A stretch of 58,659 nucleotides of DNA from Alphaproteobacteria bacterium (GTDB lineage Bacteria > Pseudomonadota > Alphaproteobacteria > UBA7887), in contig JASLYQ010000019.1 in the NCBI GenBank assembly GCA_030739735.1, positions 1-58,659 of the forward strand, in the 5' to 3' direction. The notes under the pieces were generated by a model, which saw only the letters and a program-made list of their open reading frames with translations, searched no databases and was not told where the DNA came from. The position numbers and the translations under genes were made by a program. Positions 17,039 to 28,299 of this stretch are shown one piece after another. Numbering within the stretch: the first letter of the stretch is position 1; every line of letters starts with the position of its first letter.

Positions 17039-18937
17039 CTACCCCCTGCCGTGAAAGTGGTCGTATATGGTCTTGGCAACGGTCTTGCTAATACCATCTA
17101 CCGTCTCAAGGTCGATAAGGCCCGCCTCTGCAACGCCCTTCGGCGAGCCAAAGCGGTGGAGGAGGGCGCGCTTGCGCTTGGTGCCGATACCGGAAATTTC
17201 GTCTAGCTCTGAGCGTGCCAAGGCGCGTGCGCGACGGGCGCGATGGCTGCCTATGGCGAAGCGATGGGCCTCGTCGCGCAAGCGCTGGAGAAAATAGCTG
17301 ACAGGGCTGTTGGGGCGCACCAGGAAAGGCTGGCGGTCCGGCATATGGATGCGCTCGCGCCCGACGGCACGATCCGGCCCCTTGGCGATGGCGGCAACTC
17401 CGATGCCGCCCTCGCCGACACTGACGCCGAGATCGGCGAAGGTGGCGAGTGCACTCGACAACTGCCCGGCGCCGCCGTCGATCAGCACCAGGTCCGGCCA
17501 TTGCCCGTTCGCCCCCTCCGGATCTTCCTTGTTAAGCCGTGTGAAGCGCCGCGTCAGCACCTCGCGCATCATGGCATAGTCGTCGCCGGGCGCGAAACCG
17601 CCGGCACCGCTGCCCTTGATGTTGAACTTGCGATAGGCGCCCTTGATCGGGCCCTCGGATCCCGCCACGACCATAGCACCGACGGCGCGGCTACCGGAGA
17701 TATGGCTGTTGTCGTAGACCTCGATGCGCTGCGGCGTGGCCTCAAGTCCAAACATTTCGGCGACGCTTTCGAGCAGGCGGCGCTGGGTGACGCTCTCAGC
17801 CAGCCGTCTGGCCAAAGCCTCGCGAGCATTGGCAACCGCTTGGTGAACCAGGCGACATTTATCGCCTCGCTGTGGCCTGATCACCTGGACCCGACGCCCG
17901 GCGCGCAGACCGAGAGCTTCGCCCATTAGCGCCTGACCCTCAACCTGGTGGCTGAGCAACACCCGCCGCGGCGCCTCGCGGCCGTCGTAGAACTGAGAGA
18001 CAAAGGCGCCGAGCACGGCTGCCGCATTGTCGTCACGGCCGTGGCTCGGATAGTGCGCACGGTTGCCGTAATTACGCCCACCGCGGAAGAAGAACACCTG
18101 GATGCAGGTCTGCCCACCGTCCTGGTAGGCGGCGATGACGTCGGCATCGCCCACAGCATCCACGTTAATGCCCTGGTGTGCCTGGATATGGGCGAGGGCG
18201 CGAATACGGTCCCGCAGCACCGCCGCTGCCTCAAACGCAAGGGCGTCACTTGCCGCTTGCATGCGCTCGGCCATGCGCTTCTGCACCGCCTGGCTGCGCC
18301 CGGCGAGAAAGTCGCCGACTTGGGCTACAATCTCGTCATAGTCCTTGGCCGAAACCTTGCTGGCACAGGGGCCTACACAGCGCTTGATCTGATATTGCAG
18401 GCAGGGCCGGATGCGGCTCGAGAAGACGCTGTCAGAGCAGGTGCGCAGCGGAAACGCGCGTTGCAAGGCGTTGAGCGTGCGGTTGACGGCACCCGCCGAG
18501 GCAAAGGGGCCAAAATAGCGCCCGGGCTTGGAGCGCGCGCCGCGGTGTTTGAGGAGCTGTGGCCAGTCATCATCACCGGTGAGCAGGATATAGGGGTGCG
18601 ACTTGTCGTCGCGCAGGACGATATTGTAGCGCGGCTTGAGCAGCTTGATCAGATTGGCCTCAAGCAGCAGCGCCTCAGCCTCGGTATGGGTGCTGATGAC
18701 CTCGACCGAGGCAGTTTCCGCAATCATGCGGGCGATGCGTACCGACTGGCGGACCGGGTTGGCATAGGAGGCGACGCGCTTGCGTAAGCTGCGCGCCTTG
18801 CCGACATAGAGCACGTTGCCCTTGGCACCGAGCATGCGATAAACGCCGGGGACCGACGGCAGCCGCCGCACGGTATCGCGGATAACCGGCGCGCCGCCGG
18901 GAAGGGAGCTTTGCTCACTCATAGCTGTGCTCGCCAT
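17039..18937 (-). CDS. uvrC: Excinuclease ABC subunit C
   Basis: A 632-residue nucleotide excision repair nuclease that makes the 3' and 5' incisions after UvrB loading. In order: GIY-YIG nuclease (about 25-105; VPGVYRML...NVLYVGKA), a Cys-containing region (CLQYQIKRCVGPC), the UVR domain that binds UvrB (about 215-250), the RNase H-like 5' nuclease (YDNSHISGS; VLIDGGAGQL) and a C-terminal helix-hairpin-helix pair. Length is normal. ATG at 18937 is used; ATG at 18922 is also possible. folB lies upstream on the same strand but 350 bp away, so uvrC probably has its own promoter. Confidence 0.96.
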   Translation of the reverse strand: MASTAMSEQSSLPGGAPVIRDTVRRLPSVPGVYRMLGAKGNVLYVGKARSLRKRVASYANPVRQSVRIARMIAETASVEVISTHTEAEALLLEANLIKLLKPRYNIVLRDDKSHPYILLTGDDDWPQLLKHRGARSKPGRYFGPFASAGAVNRTLNALQRAFPLRTCSDSVFSSRIRPCLQYQIKRCVGPCASKVSAKDYDEIVAQVGDFLAGRSQAVQKRMAERMQAASDALAFEAAAVLRDRIRALAHIQAHQGINVDAVGDADVIAAYQDGGQTCIQVFFFRGGRNYGNRAHYPSHGRDDNAAAVLGAFVSQFYDGREAPRRVLLSHQVEGQALMGEALGLRAGRRVQVIRPQRGDKCRLVHQAVANAREALARRLAESVTQRRLLESVAEMFGLEATPQRIEVYDNSHISGSRAVGAMVVAGSEGPIKGAYRKFNIKGSGAGGFAPGDDYAMMREVLTRRFTRLNKEDPEGANGQWPDLVLIDGGAGQLSSALATFADLGVSVGEGGIGVAAIAKGPDRAVGRERIHMPDRQPFLVRPNSPVSYFLQRLRDEAHRFAIGSHRARRARALARSELDEISGIGTKRKRALLHRFGSPKGVAEAGLIDLETVDGISKTVAKTIYDHFHGRG

Positions 18938-19287
18938 GACCGCACTATCCCCACAGTCGAGTATCGGGTCAATGTGGCAAAAGCGAGGGAATATAGGGGC
19001 TCACCACAAGCTAGTGCAACTATCCACCAAACCTGTGGAAAACTCAGTGTAAAATCTAGCTAATACAAGTGTTAAGGGAAGGATACACTTTGATTAAACC
19101 AATTTGCCTAATTTCTAGGCAAAATTATCAACCTATTGATTCCTAAGAATAAATAATATGGAAGTTTGATTCTCTTATGGGTCCGTTTGGAATGCGGGAC
19201 GCTGTCGTGGCAAAAATAGAATGGCAAATACACGCTGTGAACAAATTTCCTTGAGAACTCTGACCTGAATGAACTGAAAATCGTTGG
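18938..19287. other. AT-rich intergenic region with hairpin and DnaA-like box
   Basis: A 350-bp stretch, visibly AT-rich against its neighbours, with no gene. It holds a perfect 8-bp inverted repeat with 5-nt loop (TTTGCCTA 19103-19110 / TAGGCAAA 19116-19123). It also holds one match to the relaxed DnaA box TTWTNCACA on the minus strand (19034-19042) and two weaker ones (around 19020 and 19125). It should contain the uvrC promoter. Confidence 0.5.
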
Positions 19288-19698
19288 TTAATTGGCGCAG
19301 GACCGTTCAATTTCGACGCCAACCACGGCCTCGTCGCTCAACACGTCAAGCTTCTCTACCTGAACGTTTACACGCGTAACTCGCGAGTCGGCCAGGCACA
19401 TATCGGCGACGCGCTCAGCTAGACTCTCGACCAAATTTATGTGCCCTTCGGCAACGATAGCGCGAATGCCAGCAACGACGTCATCATAGCTCACCACCTC
19501 GGCAATGCGGTCGTTATGAGGCGCATCAGGCTCGGCGATGTCGAGGGTGACGGCAAGCGCTACGCGCTGGCTGCGGCCGCGTTCGTGCGGGTGGATACCG
19601 ATGGCGCAGTCGATAACCAGGTTGCGCACGAACAGCCGCCGGGAATGGGTCTTGGCAGACGGCGTTGCGATGGGATGGAGCTTGCCTCGGGTCTGCAT
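19288..19698 (-). CDS. folB: Dihydroneopterin aldolase
   Basis: A 136-residue enzyme of folate synthesis that cleaves 7,8-dihydroneopterin to 6-hydroxymethyl-dihydropterin and glycolaldehyde. The family pattern is clear: LFVRNLVIDCAIGIHPHERGRSQ (in parts: VRNLVIDCAIGIHPHE), YDDVV, and HINLVESLAERVAD, with Glu for substrate binding. Its start codon lies immediately beside the stop codon of the pteridine-reductase-like gene (no gap), so the two are translated from one message and both act on pterins. Confidence 0.95.
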   Translation of the reverse strand: MQTRGKLHPIATPSAKTHSRRLFVRNLVIDCAIGIHPHERGRSQRVALAVTLDIAEPDAPHNDRIAEVVSYDDVVAGIRAIVAEGHINLVESLAERVADMCLADSRVTRVNVQVEKLDVLSDEAVVGVEIERSCAN

Positions 19699-20466
19699 CT
19701 ATTCCAGGTCCGCGTCGTTTGGGGGTGCGTTGCGCCAGCCGAGATGCTGGCCGCTATCGAGAGCGATCATTTGCCCTGTCAGGGATCGCGCGTCCAGGAT
19801 AAAGCGCAAGGCATGGCAAATCTCATCTACCGAGACAGCGCGGGCGAGCGGCGTGGCGGCAACCTGTCTGGCGAATGCGCCCTCGTCCTGGTACGCGCTG
19901 GGCAATGTCGGGCCGGGGCCGATACTCATGACGCGGATGCGCGGCGCGAACGCCATAGCCAGGGTCTGGGTGAGGGTCCAGAGGGCCGACTTGCTCACGG
20001 TGTAGGACAGGAAGTGGGGCGTCAGGTTGACGACGCGCTGGTCAAGCAGGTTGACGATGACGCCCTCGCGCTCGGAGGGCAGGGCCGCGGCGAAAGCCTG
20101 AGCGAGTACGAGCGGGGCGCGCAGATTCACCACCATATGCGCGTCCCAGCTTCGACGATTCACCGTCGCGGCGGAATCGTATTCGAAAAGCGAGGCGTTG
20201 TTGACCAGGCAGGTGACGGGGCCAAGCGCCGATGCCGCCGCGACCAGCCCGGCGGTGGCTTCCTCGTCCGCGAGGTCGGCAGCGAAGGCGCGTGCTTGCC
20301 CGCCAGCCGCCTCGATCTCAGCCACCACTGCGGCCGCGGCCTCATCCGAGCGGCGATAATGGACGGCGACAGAGTAGCCGTGCTCAGCGGTTGCCATAGC
20401 AATAGATTTACCGATGCGCTCTCCGGCACCGGTGACTAAGGCCACCCCCTTACTCTTGTCTATCAT
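19699..20466 (-). CDS. folM: FolM-like pteridine reductase (SDR family)
   Basis: A 255-residue short-chain reductase. The cofactor motif reads TGAGERIG; the Arg is typical of NADPH-dependent pteridine reductases. The catalytic region LLDQRV...SYTVSK has Asp in the usual Ser position, with Tyr and Lys kept, which matches FolM/PTR1-type dihydromonapterin and dihydrofolate reductases. Being directly upstream of folB supports a pterin role. ATG at 20466 overlaps the preceding stop by four bases (ATGA). The longer open frame upstream lies within the membrane-protein gene and is a shadow. Confidence 0.85.
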   Translation of the reverse strand: MIDKSKGVALVTGAGERIGKSIAMATAEHGYSVAVHYRRSDEAAAAVVAEIEAAGGQARAFAADLADEEATAGLVAAASALGPVTCLVNNASLFEYDSAATVNRRSWDAHMVVNLRAPLVLAQAFAAALPSEREGVIVNLLDQRVVNLTPHFLSYTVSKSALWTLTQTLAMAFAPRIRVMSIGPGPTLPSAYQDEGAFARQVAATPLARAVSVDEICHALRFILDARSLTGQMIALDSGQHLGWRNAPPNDADLE

Positions 20467-21703
20467 TTCCGACCCACGAGTAAGACCGTTGTCATCGCCG
20501 CGGCGAGCCATAGCGCGGCCAACCACCAGGTCTGCCATACGCCATAGGAAAAACTCGAAAGCGCAACTGCTACCAAGATGGCGGCAGACGCCGCCGCCGC
20601 CGGCAGACGCCGCGGCAAGCCGCGCGCCACGCCCAGCAGCAGGCCGCCGCAGAGCAAGGCGAACAGCGCCGCGCCCGGCAGTCCAAGCTCGAGCCAAAGC
20701 TGCAGCGGTGCGTTATGGGGATGCAGCGGCAGGGCAGTCATCTCACCATAGGGCTGGAATGGCAAGGAACGGTCGAACTGCACGATGTAGGTATCGGCGC
20801 CGGGGATTGAGCGCGAGGCATCGAGACCCCAGCCCGTGAAGCGGCGCTCGAGAATGCGGTCCGAGACGAAGCGCCAGATGTAGATGCGGTGCACCGCGGT
20901 CGCGGAGATCTGGCTTACCCATTCGTAGGCGACATTGGGCGAGAGCACCGTAATCGGCAGTATCGGAGCGGCCATGGTTCCCAGCGCGACAAGCGCTGCG
21001 AGCCCACGCGTGGCTATACCTGGCGCTACCACAACGACGACAAAGACGACAGCGCCAACCACGAAGGCGACCTCAGCCGAGTTGGACTCGAGCAACAGCA
21101 AGACGCTTATCAGCGCCACTATCAGGAGCAACGCCGCGCCGCGCACGGCGCCTTTTCCGCTGTCGCGCGCACGTTGCCAGAGCCAGGCAACGGCGGGCCA
21201 GACCATCAGCACAATCACGGTCGCGCCTCGGTTCAACCCCGCCACGCCGTAATAAGCGGGATCGTCGTGAATGGCCTTGCGTAAGGCGCCGTTGCCCAGA
21301 GCATCCACCGCCATTACCGCTAGCGCCAACGCGATGCCCAAGCACAACGCGGCACCGATGCGATCACGATAGGGCTGCTCCAGGGCAAGCGTGCCGGCGA
21401 CCAGAAACAGCCCGACGGCGCTAATAAAGGCGAGCTTAACAAGCCGCGCACGTGCCTGGTCAGGAAACTCGGCCCACAGGCTGTCAATGGCAGCCCAGAC
21501 AAGCATCGCCGCCAAGGCAAATGCGGCCCAGCGCAGCACCTGTGGCAGGCGCTCGCCTACAGCCGCATAGACCGGCAGCGCCGCCAGCGCGGCAATCAGT
21601 GCCAGCGCTGCCAACGCCTTCGGGACCAGGACGGCGAACGGTGCGAACAGAAAGGCCGCCAAAGTTAGCACCGCCACCCAGATGCGAATGAAAATATCGC
21701 TCA

Positions 21704-21704
<1 letters not shown>
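20463..21704 (-). CDS. O-antigen ligase / polymerase-like membrane protein
   Basis: A 413-residue polytopic membrane protein with about ten or more hydrophobic helices. A large polar loop near residues 260-340 (VSQISATAVHRIYIW...GWGLDASRSIPG...HPHNAPLQLWLELGLPG, quoted in pieces) carries the Wzy_C / WaaL motif with His-Asn-Leu/Ala-like residues. Such proteins join or polymerise undecaprenyl-linked glycans on the periplasmic face. It sits between uvrB and folM, overlapping each by a few bases (ATGA at 21702-21705 on the minus strand). The exact glycan is unknown; no other O-antigen gene is adjacent, though fcl and gmhB-like genes lie 3 kb away. Confidence 0.85.
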
Positions 21705-23884
<2,180 letters not shown>

Positions 23885-23896
23885 TGGGGTGGGTGC

Positions 23897-24595
23897 TTAG
23901 AACGCCTGCCCCAAAGCTTTCGTAAGAAACTTCATCAGCGGCGTCGCAGCATGGAAGGTGTCAGTCACTTCGTTAAGGAAGCCGGGCGTGAGCGCGATCT
24001 TTCTGTCTACGCGGCGCATAGCAAAAAAGGTCTTGCGCTTGAGATCTTCAATATGGGGGTGGTCGGCGTCGTAGCCGCGGGGCGGGCGCACGAGGCCATC
24101 TCCGCCGATGCCGCCAAAGGTCTCATTTAAGCGCTTGTTGGTGACTACCCGCTTCCAGCCAGAGCGGTCCTCGTCGATGGCGTTGCGGATGGCGCCAAGG
24201 GCCGCACCGGGCGGCAGCCAAATGCCACCGCCGATGCGCACGTCGTTGGGGGCTAGGTGCACATAGTAGCCCGGCGTATGGACGTCCCGGGTGCGGATCT
24301 CGTGGCGGAAGTGGCACGAGGCATGCTCCTTGTATGGGCGCCTGTCTTTCGAGAAACGCACATCGCGATATATGCGAAACATTGAGCCACCATTGGCGCG
24401 CGGATCGGCCACAAAATGCAGCGAGATCTTGCGTAGTCTGGGCGCCATGGTCGCGATGAAGGCGACCATGGGGCTCACCACCTCATCCTGGTAGCGCACC
24501 TTGTTGTTGGCAAACCAGTCGCGGTTATTGTTCACTGCCAACTCCTCCAAGAAAGCGAAAAAGATTGGCGAAAAATGGATGAATGCACCTGTCAT
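23897..24595 (-). CDS. DUF2461 family protein
   Basis: A 232-residue protein of the DUF2461 (TIGR02453) family, function unknown. The start matches family openings (F..FL.EL..NN.R.WF..NK..Y). Other typical pieces are FRIYRDVRFSKDRRPYK and GYYVHLAPNDVRIGGGIW (18 residues). ATG at 24595 is chosen because homology begins here; the open frame continues 27 codons upstream with unrelated sequence. It stands alone, upstream of uvrB on the same strand and divergent from fcl. Confidence 0.88.
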   Translation of the reverse strand: MTGAFIHFSPIFFAFLEELAVNNNRDWFANNKVRYQDEVVSPMVAFIATMAPRLRKISLHFVADPRANGGSMFRIYRDVRFSKDRRPYKEHASCHFRHEIRTRDVHTPGYYVHLAPNDVRIGGGIWLPPGAALGAIRNAIDEDRSGWKRVVTNKRLNETFGGIGGDGLVRPPRGYDADHPHIEDLKRKTFFAMRRVDRKIALTPGFLNEVTDTFHAATPLMKFLTKALGQAF

Positions 24596-24820
24596 GGCGG
24601 CAGCGCTCCGTATGAGACGGTGTTGCGGAGATCGCAACGAATCGATCCAATGTACAAATACTGTGTTGAATCGCATGCACGATCAGTGTCTTGAGTCGAT
24701 GATTGCCTTTTCGCCGGATATGCGACCTGCTCACCATCGACTCAATGCGTATGCTACAGTGTTCAATTCCAAGCTTGCTCTTTGGGTGCTAGACTCGCCG
24801 CAAGAAACAAGGAGCGGACA

Positions 24821-25777
24821 GTGACGTTCGACCTAGCGGGTAAGCGGGTTTGGGTGGCGGGCCACCGGGGCATGGTGGGTTCGGCACTGTTGCGCCGGCT
24901 GGCGAACGAGGATTGCGAGGTGCTGACCGTTGGGCGCGAGCGCGTAGATCTTCGCTGCCAGGCGGATGTCGAGGCCTGGATGGTCGAGGTGCGGCCCGAT
25001 GCAGTGTTAGTGGCTGCGGCAACCGTCGGCGGCATTTATGCCAACTCAACGCGGCCAGCAGAGTTCCTATATGACAATCTGGCGCTGGAAACCAATATCA
25101 TCGAAGCGGCGAGGCACAGCGGGGTTGCTAAGTTGCTGTTCCTTGGCTCAAGCTGTATCTATCCGCGTGATGCCGACCAGCCCATGGCTGAGAGTGCTCT
25201 GCTCAGCGGCCCACTCGAGCCGACAAACGAATGGTACGCTATCGCCAAGATCGCTGGACTCAAGCTTTGCGATGCTTATCGTCGGCAATATGGCTGCGAT
25301 TTCATCTCTGCCCAGCCGACTAACCTCTATGGCATTAACGACAATTTTGACCTTCGGCAAAGTCATGCGCTGCCAGCACTGCTGCGAAAGGTGCACGAGG
25401 CCAAGGCCCGCGGCAAGCCAAACTTCGAGGTCTGGGGTACGGGCACGCCGAAGCGCGAATTTCTCTATGTGGACGATCTCGCTGATGCCCTGGTGCACCT
25501 GATGAAAGTCTATTCCGACGAAGGTCCCGTCAATGTCGGCACGGGCGAGGAAGTTACCATCCGCGAACTTGCCGAGCGGGTGGCGGAAACTGTCGGCTTC
25601 GATGGTGATCTCGTCTTCCTTGCGGATAAACCCGACGGCACGCCGCGCAAGCTGGTCGACAACAGCTTGCTAGCCTCGCTTGGCTGGCACGCCGAGACCG
25701 ACCTGGCGGAGGGCCTACGCAAGACCTATGCCTGGTATCTGGAGAGCGTGGCACCAGGCCTGATGGCGGCGAAGTGA
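24821..25777 (+). CDS. fcl: GDP-L-fucose synthase
   Basis: A 318-residue extended SDR that epimerises and reduces GDP-4-keto-6-deoxymannose to GDP-L-fucose with NADPH. Diagnostic are VWVAGHRGMVGSAL, the active-site LGSSCIYPRDA, and the YAIAKIAG Tyr/Lys pair. The start is GTG at 24821, with AAGGAG 7 bases upstream. The next gene overlaps by four bases (GTGA). GDP-mannose dehydratase (gmd), which makes the substrate, is not in the window. The product feeds O-antigen or exopolysaccharide. Confidence 0.95.
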   Translation: MTFDLAGKRVWVAGHRGMVGSALLRRLANEDCEVLTVGRERVDLRCQADVEAWMVEVRPDAVLVAAATVGGIYANSTRPAEFLYDNLALETNIIEAARHSGVAKLLFLGSSCIYPRDADQPMAESALLSGPLEPTNEWYAIAKIAGLKLCDAYRRQYGCDFISAQPTNLYGINDNFDLRQSHALPALLRKVHEAKARGKPNFEVWGTGTPKREFLYVDDLADALVHLMKVYSDEGPVNVGTGEEVTIRELAERVAETVGFDGDLVFLADKPDGTPRKLVDNSLLASLGWHAETDLAEGLRKTYAWYLESVAPGLMAAK

Positions 25778-26406
25778 TCATCGAGACCGGCCTCTGGGCC
25801 GAGCCGCTTGCAAAGCCGAACCCCCTCCCCATTCCCGCGCTGTTTGTCGACCGAGATGGGGTTCTGATCGAAGATTCCGGATATCTCGGCGACCCCGCAG
25901 GCGTGAAAATGATTGAGGGTGCAGCACACACCCTCGCCGCCTGCAATGCGGCCAGCGTGCCGGTGGTGATGGTAACAAATCAATCCGGTATCGGGCGCGG
26001 CTACTACAACTGGGCTGATTTTGCTGCGGTCCAAGCCCGCATGCGGGCGCTGTTGGAGACGAACGGAGCCCACATCGATGGCGTCTATGCCTGCGCTTAT
26101 CACGCCGAGGGCCAAGCGGACTTTGCCATCGCCACCCACTCCTGGCGCAAGCCTGGTGACGGCATGCTGCGCGCCGCGGCAGCCGCCCTCAGCCTCGACC
26201 TGACGCACTCCTGGATCATCGGCGATCACGCCAAGGACATGGCGGCCGGCCGGGCAGCCGGCCTCGCCGGCGGTGTCCACGTGCTAAGCGGCCACGGTCA
26301 GGCCGAGCGCGCCGCCGCGCTGGCAGTGTCCGGCAAAGCGTATCCGGTAGAAACGGTGGCGACGATCGCCGATTGCCTTTCGCTTGCCGAGCGGCTGGCG
26401 ATCTAG
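25774..26406 (+). CDS. HAD-type heptose bisphosphate phosphatase-like
   Basis: A 210-residue haloacid dehalogenase-superfamily phosphatase of the GmhB / histidinol-phosphatase group. The nucleophile motif is FVDRDGVLIED, motif II VTNQSGIGRG, motif III KPGDGML and the Mg-binding GDHAKDMAAG. GmhB removes the 7-phosphate of D-glycero-manno-heptose 1,7-bisphosphate for lipopolysaccharide core or GDP-heptose. The zinc loop is altered: a Cys-x-x-His remains (CAYH), but the later Cys-x-Cys before RKP is replaced (THSWRKP). It starts with GTG overlapping the fcl stop, so both serve the same glycan pathway. Substrate uncertain. Confidence 0.82.
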   Translation: MIIETGLWAEPLAKPNPLPIPALFVDRDGVLIEDSGYLGDPAGVKMIEGAAHTLAACNAASVPVVMVTNQSGIGRGYYNWADFAAVQARMRALLETNGAHIDGVYACAYHAEGQADFAIATHSWRKPGDGMLRAAAAALSLDLTHSWIIGDHAKDMAAGRAAGLAGGVHVLSGHGQAERAAALAVSGKAYPVETVATIADCLSLAERLAI

Positions 26407-26483
26407 GGTGTTACCGGGGATGCCCCACAGCGGCTTGTCAGATGCTTTTCCCATATGAGGAAGAGAGACAGTCAATAACGACC

Positions 26484-26815
26484 ATGTTCGACCGCTATAG
26501 CCGATTCGCGACGGTCAGCCAGATCGTCTCGGCGTTCTATGATCAGGTGATGAATACGCCTGGGCTTGATGGATACGCCTGAGCTAAGACATTATTTCGA
26601 GCATACCAATATGGCCGTCTAATCTGACCATTAGACAAAGTCCATCGTGTCGGTAATAGGTGATCCACCCAGCTACAGTGTTGATCAATCAGAGCGGGCG
26701 CGACAGAGAAAAATCTAGATACACCACCTGTCAGACGAATAAAATCGATTCTAAGTTCTGCAGGAAGATGCCTAGCTACTCCTCAGCATATCCAGACAGT
26801 CTCAACATCATAACT
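26484..26815 (+). pseudogene. Decayed truncated hemoglobin (group 1 type)
   Basis: The first 32 codons read as the start of a group 1 truncated hemoglobin (FATVSQIVSAFYDQVMNTPGLDGY) before a stop at 26580. After a roughly 19-bp disruption the homology resumes in another frame at 26593: YFEHTNMAV, then DH-TK and GDPPSYSVDQ, matching the family pattern YFE.VDM..LIDHQTKF and GGPASY. Stop codons interrupt this part (for example TAA near 26620 and TAG near 26632). The distal helices are only faintly recognisable. The proximal His would sit in the DH-TK segment. The gene is dead: no intact oxygen- or NO-binding protein can be made. Recognition is by eye. Confidence 0.6.
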
Positions 26816-26833
26816 TTAGCCCTCCCCATCCCC

Positions 26834-28183
26834 TCATGCCGCGGCGTCTAGCGCGTCGCCAAGCACGTTAGCGATGGTGTCGATGTGCGCACGCTCGACA
26901 ATCAACGGCGGCGACAGCGCCACGGTGTCTTGCGTGGTGCGCACCAAGAGCCCATTGTCGAGACAATCGAGGAAGGCATCGAAAGCACGCGCGCCCACGG
27001 CGCCGGGACGCGATTCAACCTCGATGCCAGCGACCAACCCAATATTGCGAATATCGATGACGTTGCATCGGTCAGCCAGAGAATGTACCGCTTCCTCCCA
27101 ATAGGGAGCGAGCGCCGCTGCCCGGTCGAAGAGTTCCTCCCGGCGATAGATATCGAGCGTGGCGAGACCTGCCGCGCAAGCCAGCGGGTGGCCAGAATAG
27201 GTATAGCCGTGGAACAGCTCGATGGCCTGTTCCGCATTGGCCAGCAGCGCATCGTGAATGCCCTTGCGCATTACCGCCGCGCCCATCGGCACGGCCGCAT
27301 TGGTGAGCCCTTTGGCGATAGTCGCGATGTCTGGAATCACATCAAAATGCTCGCAGGCGAAGGCGGCACCGAGGCGGCCGAAGCCGGTTATCACCTCGTC
27401 AAAGATCAATAATATGCCGTGATGATCACAAATCTCACGCAACCGCTCCAGATAGCGGACCGGCGGCACCAGGACGCCGGTCGAACCCGACATGGGCTCA
27501 ACTATCACCGCCGCGATGCGATCGCCACCGTGCAATTGCACCAAGCTTTCCAGGTTGTCGGCGAGATGCGCGCCCCATTTTGGCTGACCGCGACAGAATG
27601 TATTGTGCTCGGGCGCATGGGTGTGGGGCAGATGATCGACTTGGCCAAGCTGGTTGCGGAACTGGCGCCGGTTGGCCCCAATGCCGCCAACGGACATGCC
27701 GCCGAAGCCGACGCCGTGATAGCCGCGCTCGCGTCCGATCAGTATGGTGCGGGCGGGTTCGCCATTAGCCTGGTGGTAGGCGAGCGCGATCTTGAGAGCT
27801 GTATCGACCGCTTCCGAGCCCGAATTGGTAAAGAAGACGTGGTCAAGATCGCCGGGGAGCAGCGCAGCGACGTGCGAGGCAAGCTCGAATTCCAGCGGAT
27901 GCCCCATTTGGAAGGCGGGCGCGTAGTCCATGCGCTCGCTCTGGGCATGGATCGCCTCGCTGATCTCGCGCCGGCCATGTCCGGCATTGACGCACCAAAG
28001 GCCCGAAGTGCCGTCAAGAATACGGCGGCCGTCGCTGGTCTCATAGTACACGCCTTCGGCGCCGACGAATAATCGCGGCGCCTGCTTGAACTCCCGATTG
28101 GCCGTAAACGGCTTCCACAGTGCGTCAAGGGTATTGGGCGTGGCCAAGGCGGGAGCCTCAGCTTCAGTCGCAATATCGCTCAT
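26834..28183 (-). CDS. Omega-amino acid:pyruvate aminotransferase
   Basis: A 449-residue class III PLP aminotransferase. It closely follows the beta-alanine:pyruvate transaminase pattern: LWKPFTANR near the start, SGLWCVNAGHGRREI, FFTNSGSEAVDTALK, RGYHGVGFGG, HLPHT, and VEPMSGSTGVLVPP. The PLP Lys is in IATIAKGLTNAAVPMG. It moves the amino group of beta-alanine or similar omega-amino acids to pyruvate, giving malonate semialdehyde and alanine. The Shine-Dalgarno region lies just upstream of the ATG at 28183. No obvious operon partner: DUF3775 lies 116 bp upstream on the same strand, a globin remnant downstream. Confidence 0.9.
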   Translation of the reverse strand: MSDIATEAEAPALATPNTLDALWKPFTANREFKQAPRLFVGAEGVYYETSDGRRILDGTSGLWCVNAGHGRREISEAIHAQSERMDYAPAFQMGHPLEFELASHVAALLPGDLDHVFFTNSGSEAVDTALKIALAYHQANGEPARTILIGRERGYHGVGFGGMSVGGIGANRRQFRNQLGQVDHLPHTHAPEHNTFCRGQPKWGAHLADNLESLVQLHGGDRIAAVIVEPMSGSTGVLVPPVRYLERLREICDHHGILLIFDEVITGFGRLGAAFACEHFDVIPDIATIAKGLTNAAVPMGAAVMRKGIHDALLANAEQAIELFHGYTYSGHPLACAAGLATLDIYRREELFDRAAALAPYWEEAVHSLADRCNVIDIRNIGLVAGIEVESRPGAVGARAFDAFLDCLDNGLLVRTTQDTVALSPPLIVERAHIDTIANVLGDALDAAA

Positions 28184-28299
28184 CGTTTGTCTCCGTATGG
28201 CGTGGAAATAGATTTACGACCGTGCCGCTTTCCGAATGGTAAACAATCGGGTCATGATCTGACAGATTGTGGCGACGATTATAATGCAACGCAGCTGCT

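Noticed and set aside
17243-17929. Plus-strand frame opposite uvrC
   Set aside because: Overlaps conserved UvrC coding sequence completely; composition explains the open frame.
18938-19287. Chromosomal replication origin
   Set aside because: Only one relaxed DnaA box and two weak ones; no cluster, and no hemE, dnaA or gidA context.
26416-26426. GGGG-ATG-CCCC hairpin after the GmhB-like gene as terminator
   Set aside because: Stem of four bases and no T-run.
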